Source of the DNA: Flavobacteriales bacterium UBA3442
GTDB taxonomy: Bacteria > Bacteroidota > Bacteroidia > Flavobacteriales > Schleiferiaceae
Direction: 5' to 3'
DNA length: 28,195 bases
Assembly (NCBI GenBank): GCA_002378565.1
Contig: DFSH01000044.1
Span: forward strand, 11,723 to 39,917
Positions 7,581 through 14,249 of this stretch are shown one piece after another; position 1 is the stretch's first letter, and each line of letters opens with the position of its first letter. The notes under the pieces are model-generated. The model was not told where the DNA came from. It did not search any database and worked only from the letters and a program-made list of their open reading frames with translations. Both the position numbers and the translations under genes were made by a program.

Positions 7581-9512
7581 ATGCTTAACATCACTATGCC
7601 CGACGGAGCTGTCCGTCAAACAGAGAAAGGATCCTCAGCCCATGACGTGGCTTTATCCATCTCTTCTGGACTTGCAAGACAAATTTTAACTGCCACATGG
7701 AATGGTGAATCCGTTGAGATTCATGATCCCCTTCCCGGCGATGGCAGCCTGATTTTTTACACCTGGGATAGCGATGAAGGCAAGCAAGCCTTCTGGCACT
7801 CCGGTGCGCATTTGCTTGCACAGACCGTCCTTCACTTCTACCCTAATGCCCTGTTGACCATTGGCCCATCCATAGAAAACGGCTTTTACTACGATGTGGA
7901 TTTCCAAGGAGAACCCTTTGGTGAGGGTAACTTTTTGGAATTGGAGAAGCAGATGTTGGAATTTGCTCGAGAAAAAGCTGCATTCACCAAGCGTTCAGTT
8001 TCCAAAGCCGATGCATTGGCTACCTACGCTGACAACCCCTTCAAAACAGAATTGATTGAAAACCTTGAAGATGGCAGCATCACATTTTGTGACCATAGTC
8101 AATTCACGGACCTGTGCCGCGGTGGACATATCCCTAACACGGGCTTGATCAAAGCCATCAAAATACTCAAAGTGGCGGGTGCCTACTGGCGTGGCGACGA
8201 AAAACGACCCCAACTCACACGGATCTACGGGATCGCATTCCCCAAGGCTAAGTTGCTGACTGAGCACCTGGAAATGCTAGAAAAAGCCAAGGAAAGAGAC
8301 CACAGAAAATTGGGCAAAGAACTTGAGCTCTTCACTTTTTCAAAAAAGGTTGGCATGGGGCTTCCTTTGTGGCTGCCAAAGGGGGCTGAATTGAGGGAGA
8401 GATTGGAGCAATTTCTTAAAAAAGCTCAGAAAAAAGCAGGCTATCAACCTGTCATTACACCGCACATTGGCAACAAGGAACTCTATGTTTGTTCCGGTCA
8501 TTACGAAAAATATGGGGCAGACAGTTTTCAACCCATTCTCACCCCTCAAGAGGGCGAGGAGTACCTCTTGAAGCCCATGAACTGTCCGCATCACTGCGAG
8601 ATCTACAAATCCAAGCCTCGCTCCTACCGGGATCTGCCTGTGCGTTATGCTGAATTTGGCACGGTTTACCGCTATGAGCAAAGTGGTGAATTGCACGGTT
8701 TGACCCGTGTCCGATCCTTCACCCAAGATGATGCACACCTGTTCTGCATGCCTGATCAACTGTTGGAAGAGTTCAACAAGGTTATTGACCTGGTTCTCTA
8801 CATCTTCAAGGTGCTTGACTTCCAGGATTACACCGCACAAATCAGCCTTAGGGATCCTGAAAAACCAGAAAAATACCTTGGCGACCTAGCCAATTGGGAC
8901 AAGGCTGAGGCAGCCATCATTGAGGCCTCTGAAAGCAAAGGCTTGAAAACGGTAACTGAAGTCGGTGAAGCTGCCTTTTATGGCCCTAAATTGGACTTCA
9001 TGGTCCGCGATGCTTTGGGTAGAAAATGGCAGCTTGGCACCATCCAGGTGGACTACAATTTACCCGAACGTTTTGAGCTTGAATACAAGGGCGCGGACAA
9101 TGAAACACATCGACCTGTGATGATTCACCGTGCGCCGTTTGGCTCGATGGAGCGTTTTATCGCCGTATTGATTGAGCATTGCGGTGGCAACTTCCCTTTA
9201 TGGCTAACGCCTACACAGGTTAGCATCCTTCCAATTTCAGAGAAATACAATGACTACGCGCAAGAGCTTGTCAATCTGCTAGAAAAGTCCGATATTCGCG
9301 CCCTCGTTGACGCAAGGAATGAAAAGGTCGGTCGGAAGATCCGCGATGCGGAAGTTCAGAAAATTCCTTTCATGCTGATCGTTGGTGAGAAAGAGGTATC
9401 AACCGGAGAGGTGGCAGTTCGCCGTCACGGCCTGGGAGACATCGGCACCATGAGTCATGACGCATTTGCGACGTTGGTTCAAGCTGAAGTTGACAAGGAA
9501 CTCACTGTGTGA
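7581..9512 (+). CDS. thrS: Threonyl-tRNA synthetase
   Basis: A 643-residue class II synthetase, about the length of E. coli ThrRS. Domains in order: N-terminal TGS domain (about 1-60), the editing domain with HSGAH (His73, His77) and CRGGH (Cys179, His183), which removes misattached serine, then the catalytic core with [23 protein letters not shown] and GSMERF, and a C-terminal anticodon-binding domain from about residue 535. The catalytic zinc ligands are Cys335, His386 and His516, one to five residues from the E. coli positions. It heads the conserved thrS-infC-rpmI-rplT group and has its own -7 element 29 bases upstream. The stop codon is followed in the same frame by infC sequence. Confidence 0.98.
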   Translation: MLNITMPDGAVRQTEKGSSAHDVALSISSGLARQILTATWNGESVEIHDPLPGDGSLIFYTWDSDEGKQAFWHSGAHLLAQTVLHFYPNALLTIGPSIENGFYYDVDFQGEPFGEGNFLELEKQMLEFAREKAAFTKRSVSKADALATYADNPFKTELIENLEDGSITFCDHSQFTDLCRGGHIPNTGLIKAIKILKVAGAYWRGDEKRPQLTRIYGIAFPKAKLLTEHLEMLEKAKERDHRKLGKELELFTFSKKVGMGLPLWLPKGAELRERLEQFLKKAQKKAGYQPVITPHIGNKELYVCSGHYEKYGADSFQPILTPQEGEEYLLKPMNCPHHCEIYKSKPRSYRDLPVRYAEFGTVYRYEQSGELHGLTRVRSFTQDDAHLFCMPDQLLEEFNKVIDLVLYIFKVLDFQDYTAQISLRDPEKPEKYLGDLANWDKAEAAIIEASESKGLKTVTEVGEAAFYGPKLDFMVRDALGRKWQLGTIQVDYNLPERFELEYKGADNETHRPVMIHRAPFGSMERFIAVLIEHCGGNFPLWLTPTQVSILPISEKYNDYAQELVNLLEKSDIRALVDARNEKVGRKIRDAEVQKIPFMLIVGEKEVSTGEVAVRRHGLGDIGTMSHDAFATLVQAEVDKELTV

Positions 9513-9519
9513 TATCGCA

Positions 9520-9558
9520 ATGAAGACAAGAAATCCAACCAAAAACGCAAGACCCTGA
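9520..9558 (+). CDS. Possible 12-codon leader ORF ahead of infC
   Basis: Seven bases after the thrS stop an ATG opens a 12-codon frame, [12 protein letters not shown], that ends in TGA at 9556-9558. This TGA overlaps the proposed infC CTG start as CTGA, the same four-base geometry as the ATGA couplings elsewhere in the window. It could let terminating ribosomes re-initiate on infC. It could also be chance, or the true infC N-terminus displaced by a one-base sequencing error, since its composition resembles an IF3 N-terminal tail. Confidence 0.3.
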   Translation: MKTRNPTKNARP

Positions 9559-10130
9559 GAAAAAGAAAGAGCTCATCACGAGGAAAACGCCTAGGTGGCT
9601 ATCGCCAAGGTCGACGTGAAAAAAAGTACCCCAACAGAATCAATGACGAAATTCTCGCACCGAGCATTCGTTTGATTCAAGAAGGTAAAGAACCCATTGT
9701 CATTGACACGCGTTCTGCCCTGGCTAGCGCACAAGAGCAGGACCTGGATTTGGTACTCATCGCTGAAAAATCCGATCCCCCTGTTTGTAAAATCATTGAC
9801 TACAAGAAGTTCTTGTACGACCAGAAGAAGAAACAGAAGGAAATCGCCTCCAAGGCACAAAAAGTTGTCATCAAAGAAGTCCGCTTTGGACCTCAAACTG
9901 ATGACCATGATTACGCCTTTAAGCTCAAACATGCTAGAAAATTCCTCGAAGACGGATCCAAGCTCAAGGCTTTCGTTTTCTTCCGTGGACGATCCATCAT
10001 CTTCAAAGAGCAGGGCGAATTGCTTTTGCTTCGCCTCGCACAAGATGTTGCCGACCTAGGAAAAGTGGAGGCTCTGCCTCACCTAGAAGGGAAACGAATG
10101 TTCTTGCTCATTGCACCTATTAAAAAATAG
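9555..10130 (+). CDS. infC: Translation initiation factor IF-3 with a non-AUG start
   Basis: IF3 guards start-codon choice on the 30S subunit and prevents subunit joining. The body is clear: NRINDEI (about 27-33), the N-terminal domain, [19 protein letters not shown] as end of that domain and linker helix, then [14 protein letters not shown] and a C-terminal domain ending in LIAPIKK. Between the thrS stop and NRINDEI this frame contains no ATG, GTG or TTG. The first of these is a TTG at 9672, which would delete NRINDEI and the first strand. The only plausible near-cognate start upstream is CTG at 9555, giving 191 residues with a basic tail ([20 protein letters not shown]) typical of Bacteroidota IF3. 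Unusual infC starts (AUU, AUC, CUG) are known to let IF3 repress its own synthesis. Gene identity is certain; the exact start is inferred. Confidence 0.9.
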   Translation: MRKRKSSSRGKRLGGYRQGRREKKYPNRINDEILAPSIRLIQEGKEPIVIDTRSALASAQEQDLDLVLIAEKSDPPVCKIIDYKKFLYDQKKKQKEIASKAQKVVIKEVRFGPQTDDHDYAFKLKHARKFLEDGSKLKAFVFFRGRSIIFKEQGELLLLRLAQDVADLGKVEALPHLEGKRMFLLIAPIKK

Positions 10131-10155
10131 CCACAAAAACCAAAACCTGAGAGCT

Positions 10156-10350
10156 ATGCCTAAAATGAAAACCAAGTCCTCTGCCAAGAAGCGTTTCAAG
10201 CTGACTGGTTCGGGTAAAATCAAGCGAAAGCACGCGTTCAAGAGTCACATCTTGACCAAAAAATCGAAAGATCGCAAGCGTGCTTTGACACATTCCACAT
10301 TGGTCCACAAGGCTGATGTGAAAAACATCAAGGGTCAACTCGGTATCTGA
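10156..10350 (+). CDS. rpmI: Ribosomal protein bL35
   Basis: A 64-residue basic protein of the large ribosomal subunit. [20 protein letters not shown] is the standard L35 N-terminus. The frame is open 15 codons upstream, from 10111, but those codons overlap infC and add residues foreign to the family, so the ATG at 10156 is chosen. It follows infC by 25 bases and precedes rplT. Confidence 0.97.
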   Translation: MPKMKTKSSAKKRFKLTGSGKIKRKHAFKSHILTKKSKDRKRALTHSTLVHKADVKNIKGQLGI

Positions 10351-10394
10351 GCTGAACCCCCATACCATCAATCATCCGGAATCAATAACCATGT

Positions 10395-10433
10395 GTAAAC
10401 GCTTTTAAAGTGCTCTTTCAACAGCCGCGTTAC
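10395..10433 (+). other. Nested hairpin upstream of rplT
   Basis: GTAAACGC (10395-10402) pairs with GCGTTAC (10427-10433), leaving one bulged A. Inside the loop AAAG and CTTT (10407-10410 and 10415-10418) form a second small stem. The structure ends 16 bases before the rplT ATG in the 99-base rpmI-rplT spacer. L20 is known in other bacteria to bind its own mRNA leader; whether this element does so is speculation. Confidence 0.3.
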
Positions 10434-10449
10434 CAAAATCTATTCAATT

Positions 10450-10797
10450 ATGCCACGTTCACAAAATAATGTTGCCAGTCGCGCCCGTAGAAAGCGCATC
10501 ATGGGAATGGCCAAGGGTTACTTTGGCCGACGTAAAAATGTTTGGACGGTCGCCAAAAACGCCGTCGAAAAAGGTCTGCAATACCAGTATCGCGATCGCC
10601 GTAACAAAAAGCGCACCTTCCGTGCCCTTTGGATTACGCGCATCAATGCTGGTGCTCGTCTTCATGGAATGTCCTACTCTGCCTTCATGGGCAAGTTGCA
10701 CAAACATGACGTTCAACTCAACCGCAAGGCTCTCGCTGACCTCGCCATGAATCACCCAGAGGCTTTCAAAGCCGTGGTGAACAAGGTGAATAAGTAA
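10450..10797 (+). CDS. rplT: Ribosomal protein bL20
   Basis: A 115-residue rRNA-binding protein needed early in 50S assembly. It begins [17 protein letters not shown] and contains [19 protein letters not shown] and [14 protein letters not shown], the typical L20 core, at the usual length. It is the last gene of the thrS-infC-rpmI-rplT unit and is followed by a strong intrinsic terminator. In other bacteria L20 represses its own operon by binding mRNA; a small hairpin lies in the leader here. Confidence 0.98.
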   Translation: MPRSQNNVASRARRKRIMGMAKGYFGRRKNVWTVAKNAVEKGLQYQYRDRRNKKRTFRALWITRINAGARLHGMSYSAFMGKLHKHDVQLNRKALADLAMNHPEAFKAVVNKVNK

Positions 10798-10818
10798 ATA
10801 ATTACAGGTTTTTGTGGA

Positions 10819-10848
10819 AGACCCGTCAGCAATGGCGGGTCTTTTTTT
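10819..10848 (+). terminator. Intrinsic terminator of the thrS-infC-rpmI-rplT operon
   Basis: AGACCCGTC (10819-10827) pairs with GGCGGGTCT (10834-10842) over nine positions with one G-T wobble, across a 6-base AGCAAT loop, and runs into seven Ts. It begins 22 bases after the rplT stop. It is the only textbook intrinsic terminator I see in the window; the ABC ATPase gene ends 25 bases further on from the other side. Confidence 0.9.
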
Positions 10849-10872
10849 GTGCCTTACATCAAGGCATCTTCC

Positions 10873-11793
10873 TCATGCCATGTCATACCAGGCATGCCCT
10901 GAGGCATCTTCCCAGACATTGAGGCTTTGCGAACCTTCAGGTTCGGTGCGGATGATTTTTGAACCCTTGGGAATCATGCCCTGGGTAACATGTTCAGGTC
11001 GCACATAGCACTGGCCATTGATGACAAAGGCTTTGGGGTTGTTACGCATGGTTTCTGGCGCCGTGGCAACGGGGAATGCATTGACCCGGCCAAAGGCATA
11101 AGCCATGGCCTCTGATTGTGGGTTTTCATATATAGCTTGAGGGCTTCCTGACTCAACGATGCTTCCGTCAATCATGACATCGATGCGGTCAGCCCATGCC
11201 ATGGCATCCCTGACATCATGAACCACCATCACGACGGTAGAGTTTGATCGAGGCTGCCATTCCCTTAACATATCCTGTATCATCAGCTTACTCATGGGAT
11301 CCAAATGACTGAATGGCTCATCCAAGAGCAATGCACCCGGTTGACCAATCATGGCCTGCGCAATGGCAAGGCGTTGCAACTCACCCCCCGACAGGGCTTT
11401 TGCTTTATCGGTTAAGGCTGGCGCAAGATTCATGCGCTTCATCCATTGCTTCACCAAGCGATGCTCAGCAGCTTCAGATCGAATGCCCGAAAACTCCAAC
11501 AGATTATCTCTGACAGATTTGTAGGGCATTTGGCCAAAGTCCTGCCTAACCATGCGAATGCGGGGATGCCCCGGTACCAATGGAATGCGCTTATGCGGCT
11601 TGCCTGCGTACCATACCTTTCCCTCATCTGGCACCATGCGGGCACCAAGCATGTTCAAGAAGGTGCTTTTACCAGATCCGGATGGACCTAAGAGGGCCAC
11701 TACCTGTCCGGATGCTGCCTCCCAATGAGGAATTGACAGCAGGAATCGGTCAAAACCATGCAGGATTTCAGAAGCTCTTAGTCGAGTGGCCAT
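10873..11793 (-). CDS. ABC transporter ATP-binding protein, orphan ATPase
   Basis: A 306-residue ABC ATPase. Walker A is GPSGSGKST (from residue 36), the Q-loop Gln lies in VRQDFGQMP, the signature is LSGGE (134-138), Walker B is LLLDEP (155-160) and the switch His is His192. The region after residue 225 contains CYVRPEHV and resembles the C-terminal regulatory extension of spermidine/iron/molybdate-type importers (PotA/FbpC/ModC). No permease or substrate-binding gene is nearby, so partner and substrate are unknown. It sits 14 bases downstream of lpdA and probably shares the ridA-lpdA transcript. It is convergent with rplT beyond the terminator. Confidence 0.85.
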   Translation of the reverse strand: MATRLRASEILHGFDRFLLSIPHWEAASGQVVALLGPSGSGKSTFLNMLGARMVPDEGKVWYAGKPHKRIPLVPGHPRIRMVRQDFGQMPYKSVRDNLLEFSGIRSEAAEHRLVKQWMKRMNLAPALTDKAKALSGGELQRLAIAQAMIGQPGALLLDEPFSHLDPMSKLMIQDMLREWQPRSNSTVVMVVHDVRDAMAWADRIDVMIDGSIVESGSPQAIYENPQSEAMAYAFGRVNAFPVATAPETMRNNPKAFVINGQCYVRPEHVTQGMIPKGSKIIRTEPEGSQSLNVWEDASGHAWYDMA

Positions 11794-11807
11794 GGCAACA
11801 ATTGAAT

Positions 11808-13196
11808 TTATAGATGGATGACTTCACCATAAGCCATCGCTGTGGCTTCCATCACCGCTTCACTCATTGTGGGGTGCGGGTGAATGGCCTTGAGTAGTTC
11901 CATGCCAGTGGTTTCTAGTTTTCTAACGGCAACGATTTCTGCAATCATTTCCGTGACATTGGCACCAATCATATGAGCACCAAGGAGCTCTCCATATTTT
12001 GCGTCATAAATGACTTTCACGAAGCCATCAGTGACACCAGCTGCAGCAGCCTTACCGCTTGCTGAGAAAGGGAATTTACCAACCTTGAGCTCGTAGCCCG
12101 CCTCCTTTGCTTGTACCTCCGTGTACCCCACTGATGCAACCTCAGGTGAGCAATAGGTGCAGCCAGGGATGTTGTTGTAGTCTATGGCTTGAGGGTTATG
12201 ACCAGCAATGGATTCCACACAAATGATGCCTTCTGCAGACGCTACATGCGCCAATGCTTGACCAGGTACCACATCGCCAATAGCGTAGTAGCCAGGCGCT
12301 GTTGTGCGGTACATGTCATCAACCACAATGTGGCCGCGTTCAGTTTGGATGCCCACTGCCTCAAGGCCAATGTTTTCAATGTTGGGCGTGACACCAACAG
12401 CACTCAAGACCATTTCAGAGGTCATGCTGTGCTCGCCTTTTGCATCCTTATAATGCACGATACAACCCTTGCCCTTGGTGTCCACATGGGTCACCTCTGT
12501 TGAAGTCATGAAGTCAATTCCCGTTTTTTTCAGGCTTTTTGCTAGCTCCTTGGATACATCTGCATCTTCATTGGGGACAATGCGAGGCAAGTACTCCACA
12601 ACAGTCACCTTGGTGCCAAGGGCAGCGTAGACATAAGCAAACTCTACACCGATAGCGCCAGAACCCACAATCACGATTGAATCAGGCTGCTTGCTCAAGG
12701 TCATGGCCTCTCGGTAGCCAATGATTTTTTTACCATCCTGCGGCAAAGAAGGCAGCTGTCTGGATCGTCCACCCGTTGCCACCATGACGTGCGATGCTTT
12801 GACAATCTGGCTTTTGCCATCTGCAGCTGTCACCTCTACTTTTTTTCCAGGCAGCAATTTGCCGTAGCCATTGATGACATCAATTTTATTCTTTTTCATC
12901 AGAAACTGCACGCCCTTGGACATGCCGCCCGCCACATCTCTGCTGCGTTTGACAATCTTGCTGAAATCGTGGCTGGCCTCCTTCACTTCAATGCCATAAT
13001 CGCTGGCATGTTGGATGTATTCAAAAACTTGCGCGCTTTTGATCAACGCTTTCGTAGGGATGCAGCCCCAGTTGAGACAGACCCCGCCAAGGCTCTCCTT
13101 TTCAACAATAGCCGTTTTAAGGCCAAGCTGACTTGCGCGAATGGCAGCCACATATCCTCCGGGTCCGGAGCCAACAACAATGAGATCGTAAGTCAT
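11808..13196 (-). CDS. lpdA: Dihydrolipoamide dehydrogenase (E3)
   Basis: A 462-residue flavoprotein disulfide reductase that re-oxidises the lipoyl groups of pyruvate and 2-oxoglutarate dehydrogenases or the glycine cleavage system with NAD+. Visible: the FAD-binding GSGPGG (9-14), the redox-active pair Cys40 and Cys45 in GGVCLNWGC, the NAD-binding IVGSGAIGVEF, and the C-terminal HPHPTMSEAVMEA with the catalytic His-Glu pair contributed to the dimer partner. No E1 or E2 subunit is next to it, as expected for a shared E3. It follows ridA by 12 bases and precedes the ABC ATPase by 14, suggesting one operon. Confidence 0.97.
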   Translation of the reverse strand: MTYDLIVVGSGPGGYVAAIRASQLGLKTAIVEKESLGGVCLNWGCIPTKALIKSAQVFEYIQHASDYGIEVKEASHDFSKIVKRSRDVAGGMSKGVQFLMKKNKIDVINGYGKLLPGKKVEVTAADGKSQIVKASHVMVATGGRSRQLPSLPQDGKKIIGYREAMTLSKQPDSIVIVGSGAIGVEFAYVYAALGTKVTVVEYLPRIVPNEDADVSKELAKSLKKTGIDFMTSTEVTHVDTKGKGCIVHYKDAKGEHSMTSEMVLSAVGVTPNIENIGLEAVGIQTERGHIVVDDMYRTTAPGYYAIGDVVPGQALAHVASAEGIICVESIAGHNPQAIDYNNIPGCTYCSPEVASVGYTEVQAKEAGYELKVGKFPFSASGKAAAAGVTDGFVKVIYDAKYGELLGAHMIGANVTEMIAEIVAVRKLETTGMELLKAIHPHPTMSEAVMEATAMAYGEVIHL

Positions 13197-13208
13197 GAAA
13201 TAGGGTTT

Positions 13209-13607
13209 TCAGTTGGTAGTAAAGGTAAGGCAGGCAATGGCAGATATTTCCACATTAACAGCCATTGGAAGGCCGGCAACCGCGACGGTTTCTCTGGCGG
13301 GTTGAATGTCAGTAAAATAGGTCTCGTAGACAGCATTGACCTCAGCATAATACTTCATGTCACTGAGAAAAATACTGCATTTCACTACATGATTCAGGCT
13401 TGCGCCACCTGCCTCAAGGACCGCCTTCAAATTCTCAAGCACTTGCTTGGTTTCCTCTGCAATGCTACCCATGCACAGGTTACCTGATTGCGGATCAATG
13501 GCTATTTGGCCAGATACATAGATCATGCCATTCGCTTGAATGGCTTGACTGTATGGCCCGACTGGTGGTGGCGCCTTAGAGCTGTAGATGATGTGATGCT
13601 TGGCCAT
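13209..13607 (-). CDS. ridA: RidA family enamine/imine deaminase
   Basis: A 132-residue RidA (YjgF/YER057c/UK114) protein. It hydrolyses reactive 2-aminoacrylate and related enamines released by PLP enzymes such as threonine dehydratase, protecting PLP enzymes including branched-chain aminotransferases. The substrate-binding Arg105 in PARETVAVAGLP and Glu120 in VEISAIA fall exactly where the E. coli residues lie; PVGPYSQA (15-22) and VSGQIAID are also present. It is the first gene of the ridA-lpdA-ABC unit. The promoter is not obvious in the 53 bases before it. Confidence 0.96.
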   Translation of the reverse strand: MAKHHIIYSSKAPPPVGPYSQAIQANGMIYVSGQIAIDPQSGNLCMGSIAEETKQVLENLKAVLEAGGASLNHVVKCSIFLSDMKYYAEVNAVYETYFTDIQPARETVAVAGLPMAVNVEISAIACLTFTTN

Positions 13608-13648
13608 GGATGTGTATTACCCCGGCAATTTAACCTAAAATGCGGGCA

Positions 13649-13656
13649 TATCTTTG
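13649..13656 (+). promoter_or_regulatory. -7 element of pabA (TATCTTTG), predicted leaderless
   Basis: TATCTTTG fits TAnnTTTG exactly and ends four bases (GCCT) before the ATG at 13661. If transcription starts where such elements usually place it, +1 falls on or next to the A of the ATG. It lies inside the longer open frame starting at 13640, which therefore cannot be translated from this transcript. Confidence 0.7.
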
Positions 13657-13660
13657 GCCT

Positions 13661-14239
13661 ATGCAGCGATTGGCCGTCTTAGATAACATCGATTCTTTCA
13701 CGCACAACCTGGTTCACCGATTGGAGCCCATGGTTGAGCAAGTGATCGTGATTCGCAATGATGACCCTAAGGCCATGAATCGCATCGCCTCATGCGATGC
13801 CCTGCTCCTCTCTCCAGGGCCTGGACTCCCTGAGGAGTCTGGTTGTTTGATGGATGTGCTGGATGCCTTCCATGGCAAGATGCCTATACTTGGCATTTGC
13901 TTGGGGATGCAAGCCCTTGCTCAGCACGCAGGAGCTAGATTGCTCCCTTTGTCAGAGGCCATGCACGGACGTGTGGCACATATTCAACAGGTGAACGGCA
14001 GCCCTGATTGGCTTGCTGGCATCAGCTTGCCATTGGACGTTGGTCTCTACCACTCATGGGCCGTTGATGACAAAACCCTGCCTGACAGTATCCTGCCTCA
14101 GGCCTGGAGTCATCAAGGTGTGTTGATGGCCTTGTCTATACCCGACAAGAAATCTGTGGGGCTTCAATTCCACCCTGAATCGGTCATGACGCCCGATGGG
14201 GACACCATACTTCAAGCCTGGGTGAACAGTCTGTCTTGA
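13661..14239 (+). CDS. pabA: Class I glutamine amidotransferase of the PabA/TrpG type
   Basis: A 192-residue glutaminase subunit that feeds ammonia to a chorismate enzyme, making 4-amino-4-deoxychorismate (folate) or anthranilate (tryptophan). The triad is visible as Cys80 in GICLGMQ, His171 and Glu173 in HPES; LLSPGPGLPEESG (about 49-61) is the conserved oxyanion region. No trpE or pabB lies beside it, so PabA, TrpG or a dual role cannot be decided; the standalone location favours PabA. The frame is open to an ATG at 13640, but the -7 element at 13649-13656 lies inside those seven codons, so the start at 13661 (MQRLAVLDNIDSF, a normal family N-terminus) is chosen. Confidence 0.9.
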   Translation: MQRLAVLDNIDSFTHNLVHRLEPMVEQVIVIRNDDPKAMNRIASCDALLLSPGPGLPEESGCLMDVLDAFHGKMPILGICLGMQALAQHAGARLLPLSEAMHGRVAHIQQVNGSPDWLAGISLPLDVGLYHSWAVDDKTLPDSILPQAWSHQGVLMALSIPDKKSVGLQFHPESVMTPDGDTILQAWVNSLS

Positions 14240-14249
14240 TTGTTTTGGG

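Noticed and set aside
8340..8840. 166-codon open frame on the minus strand inside thrS
   Set aside because: It is a shadow of the ThrRS catalytic core; the sense strand holds all zinc ligands and class II motifs.
9541..9546. CAAAAAC as a programmed -1 frameshift site joining the leader ORF to infC
   Set aside because: Only five As precede the C, so the first codon would mispair after slippage. No downstream pseudoknot or stem is evident, and a CTG start explains the data more simply.
9591..10043. 150-codon open frame on the minus strand inside infC
   Set aside because: It is antisense to IF3, is composed of low-complexity Leu/Phe/Asp sequence, and has no start context.
10351..10449. Internal promoter for rplT in the spacer
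   Set aside because: No TAnnTTTG match exists on the plus strand within the spacer.
12789..13487. 232-codon open frame on the plus strand across lpdA and ridA
   Set aside because: It is antisense to two unmistakable enzymes and has no family features.
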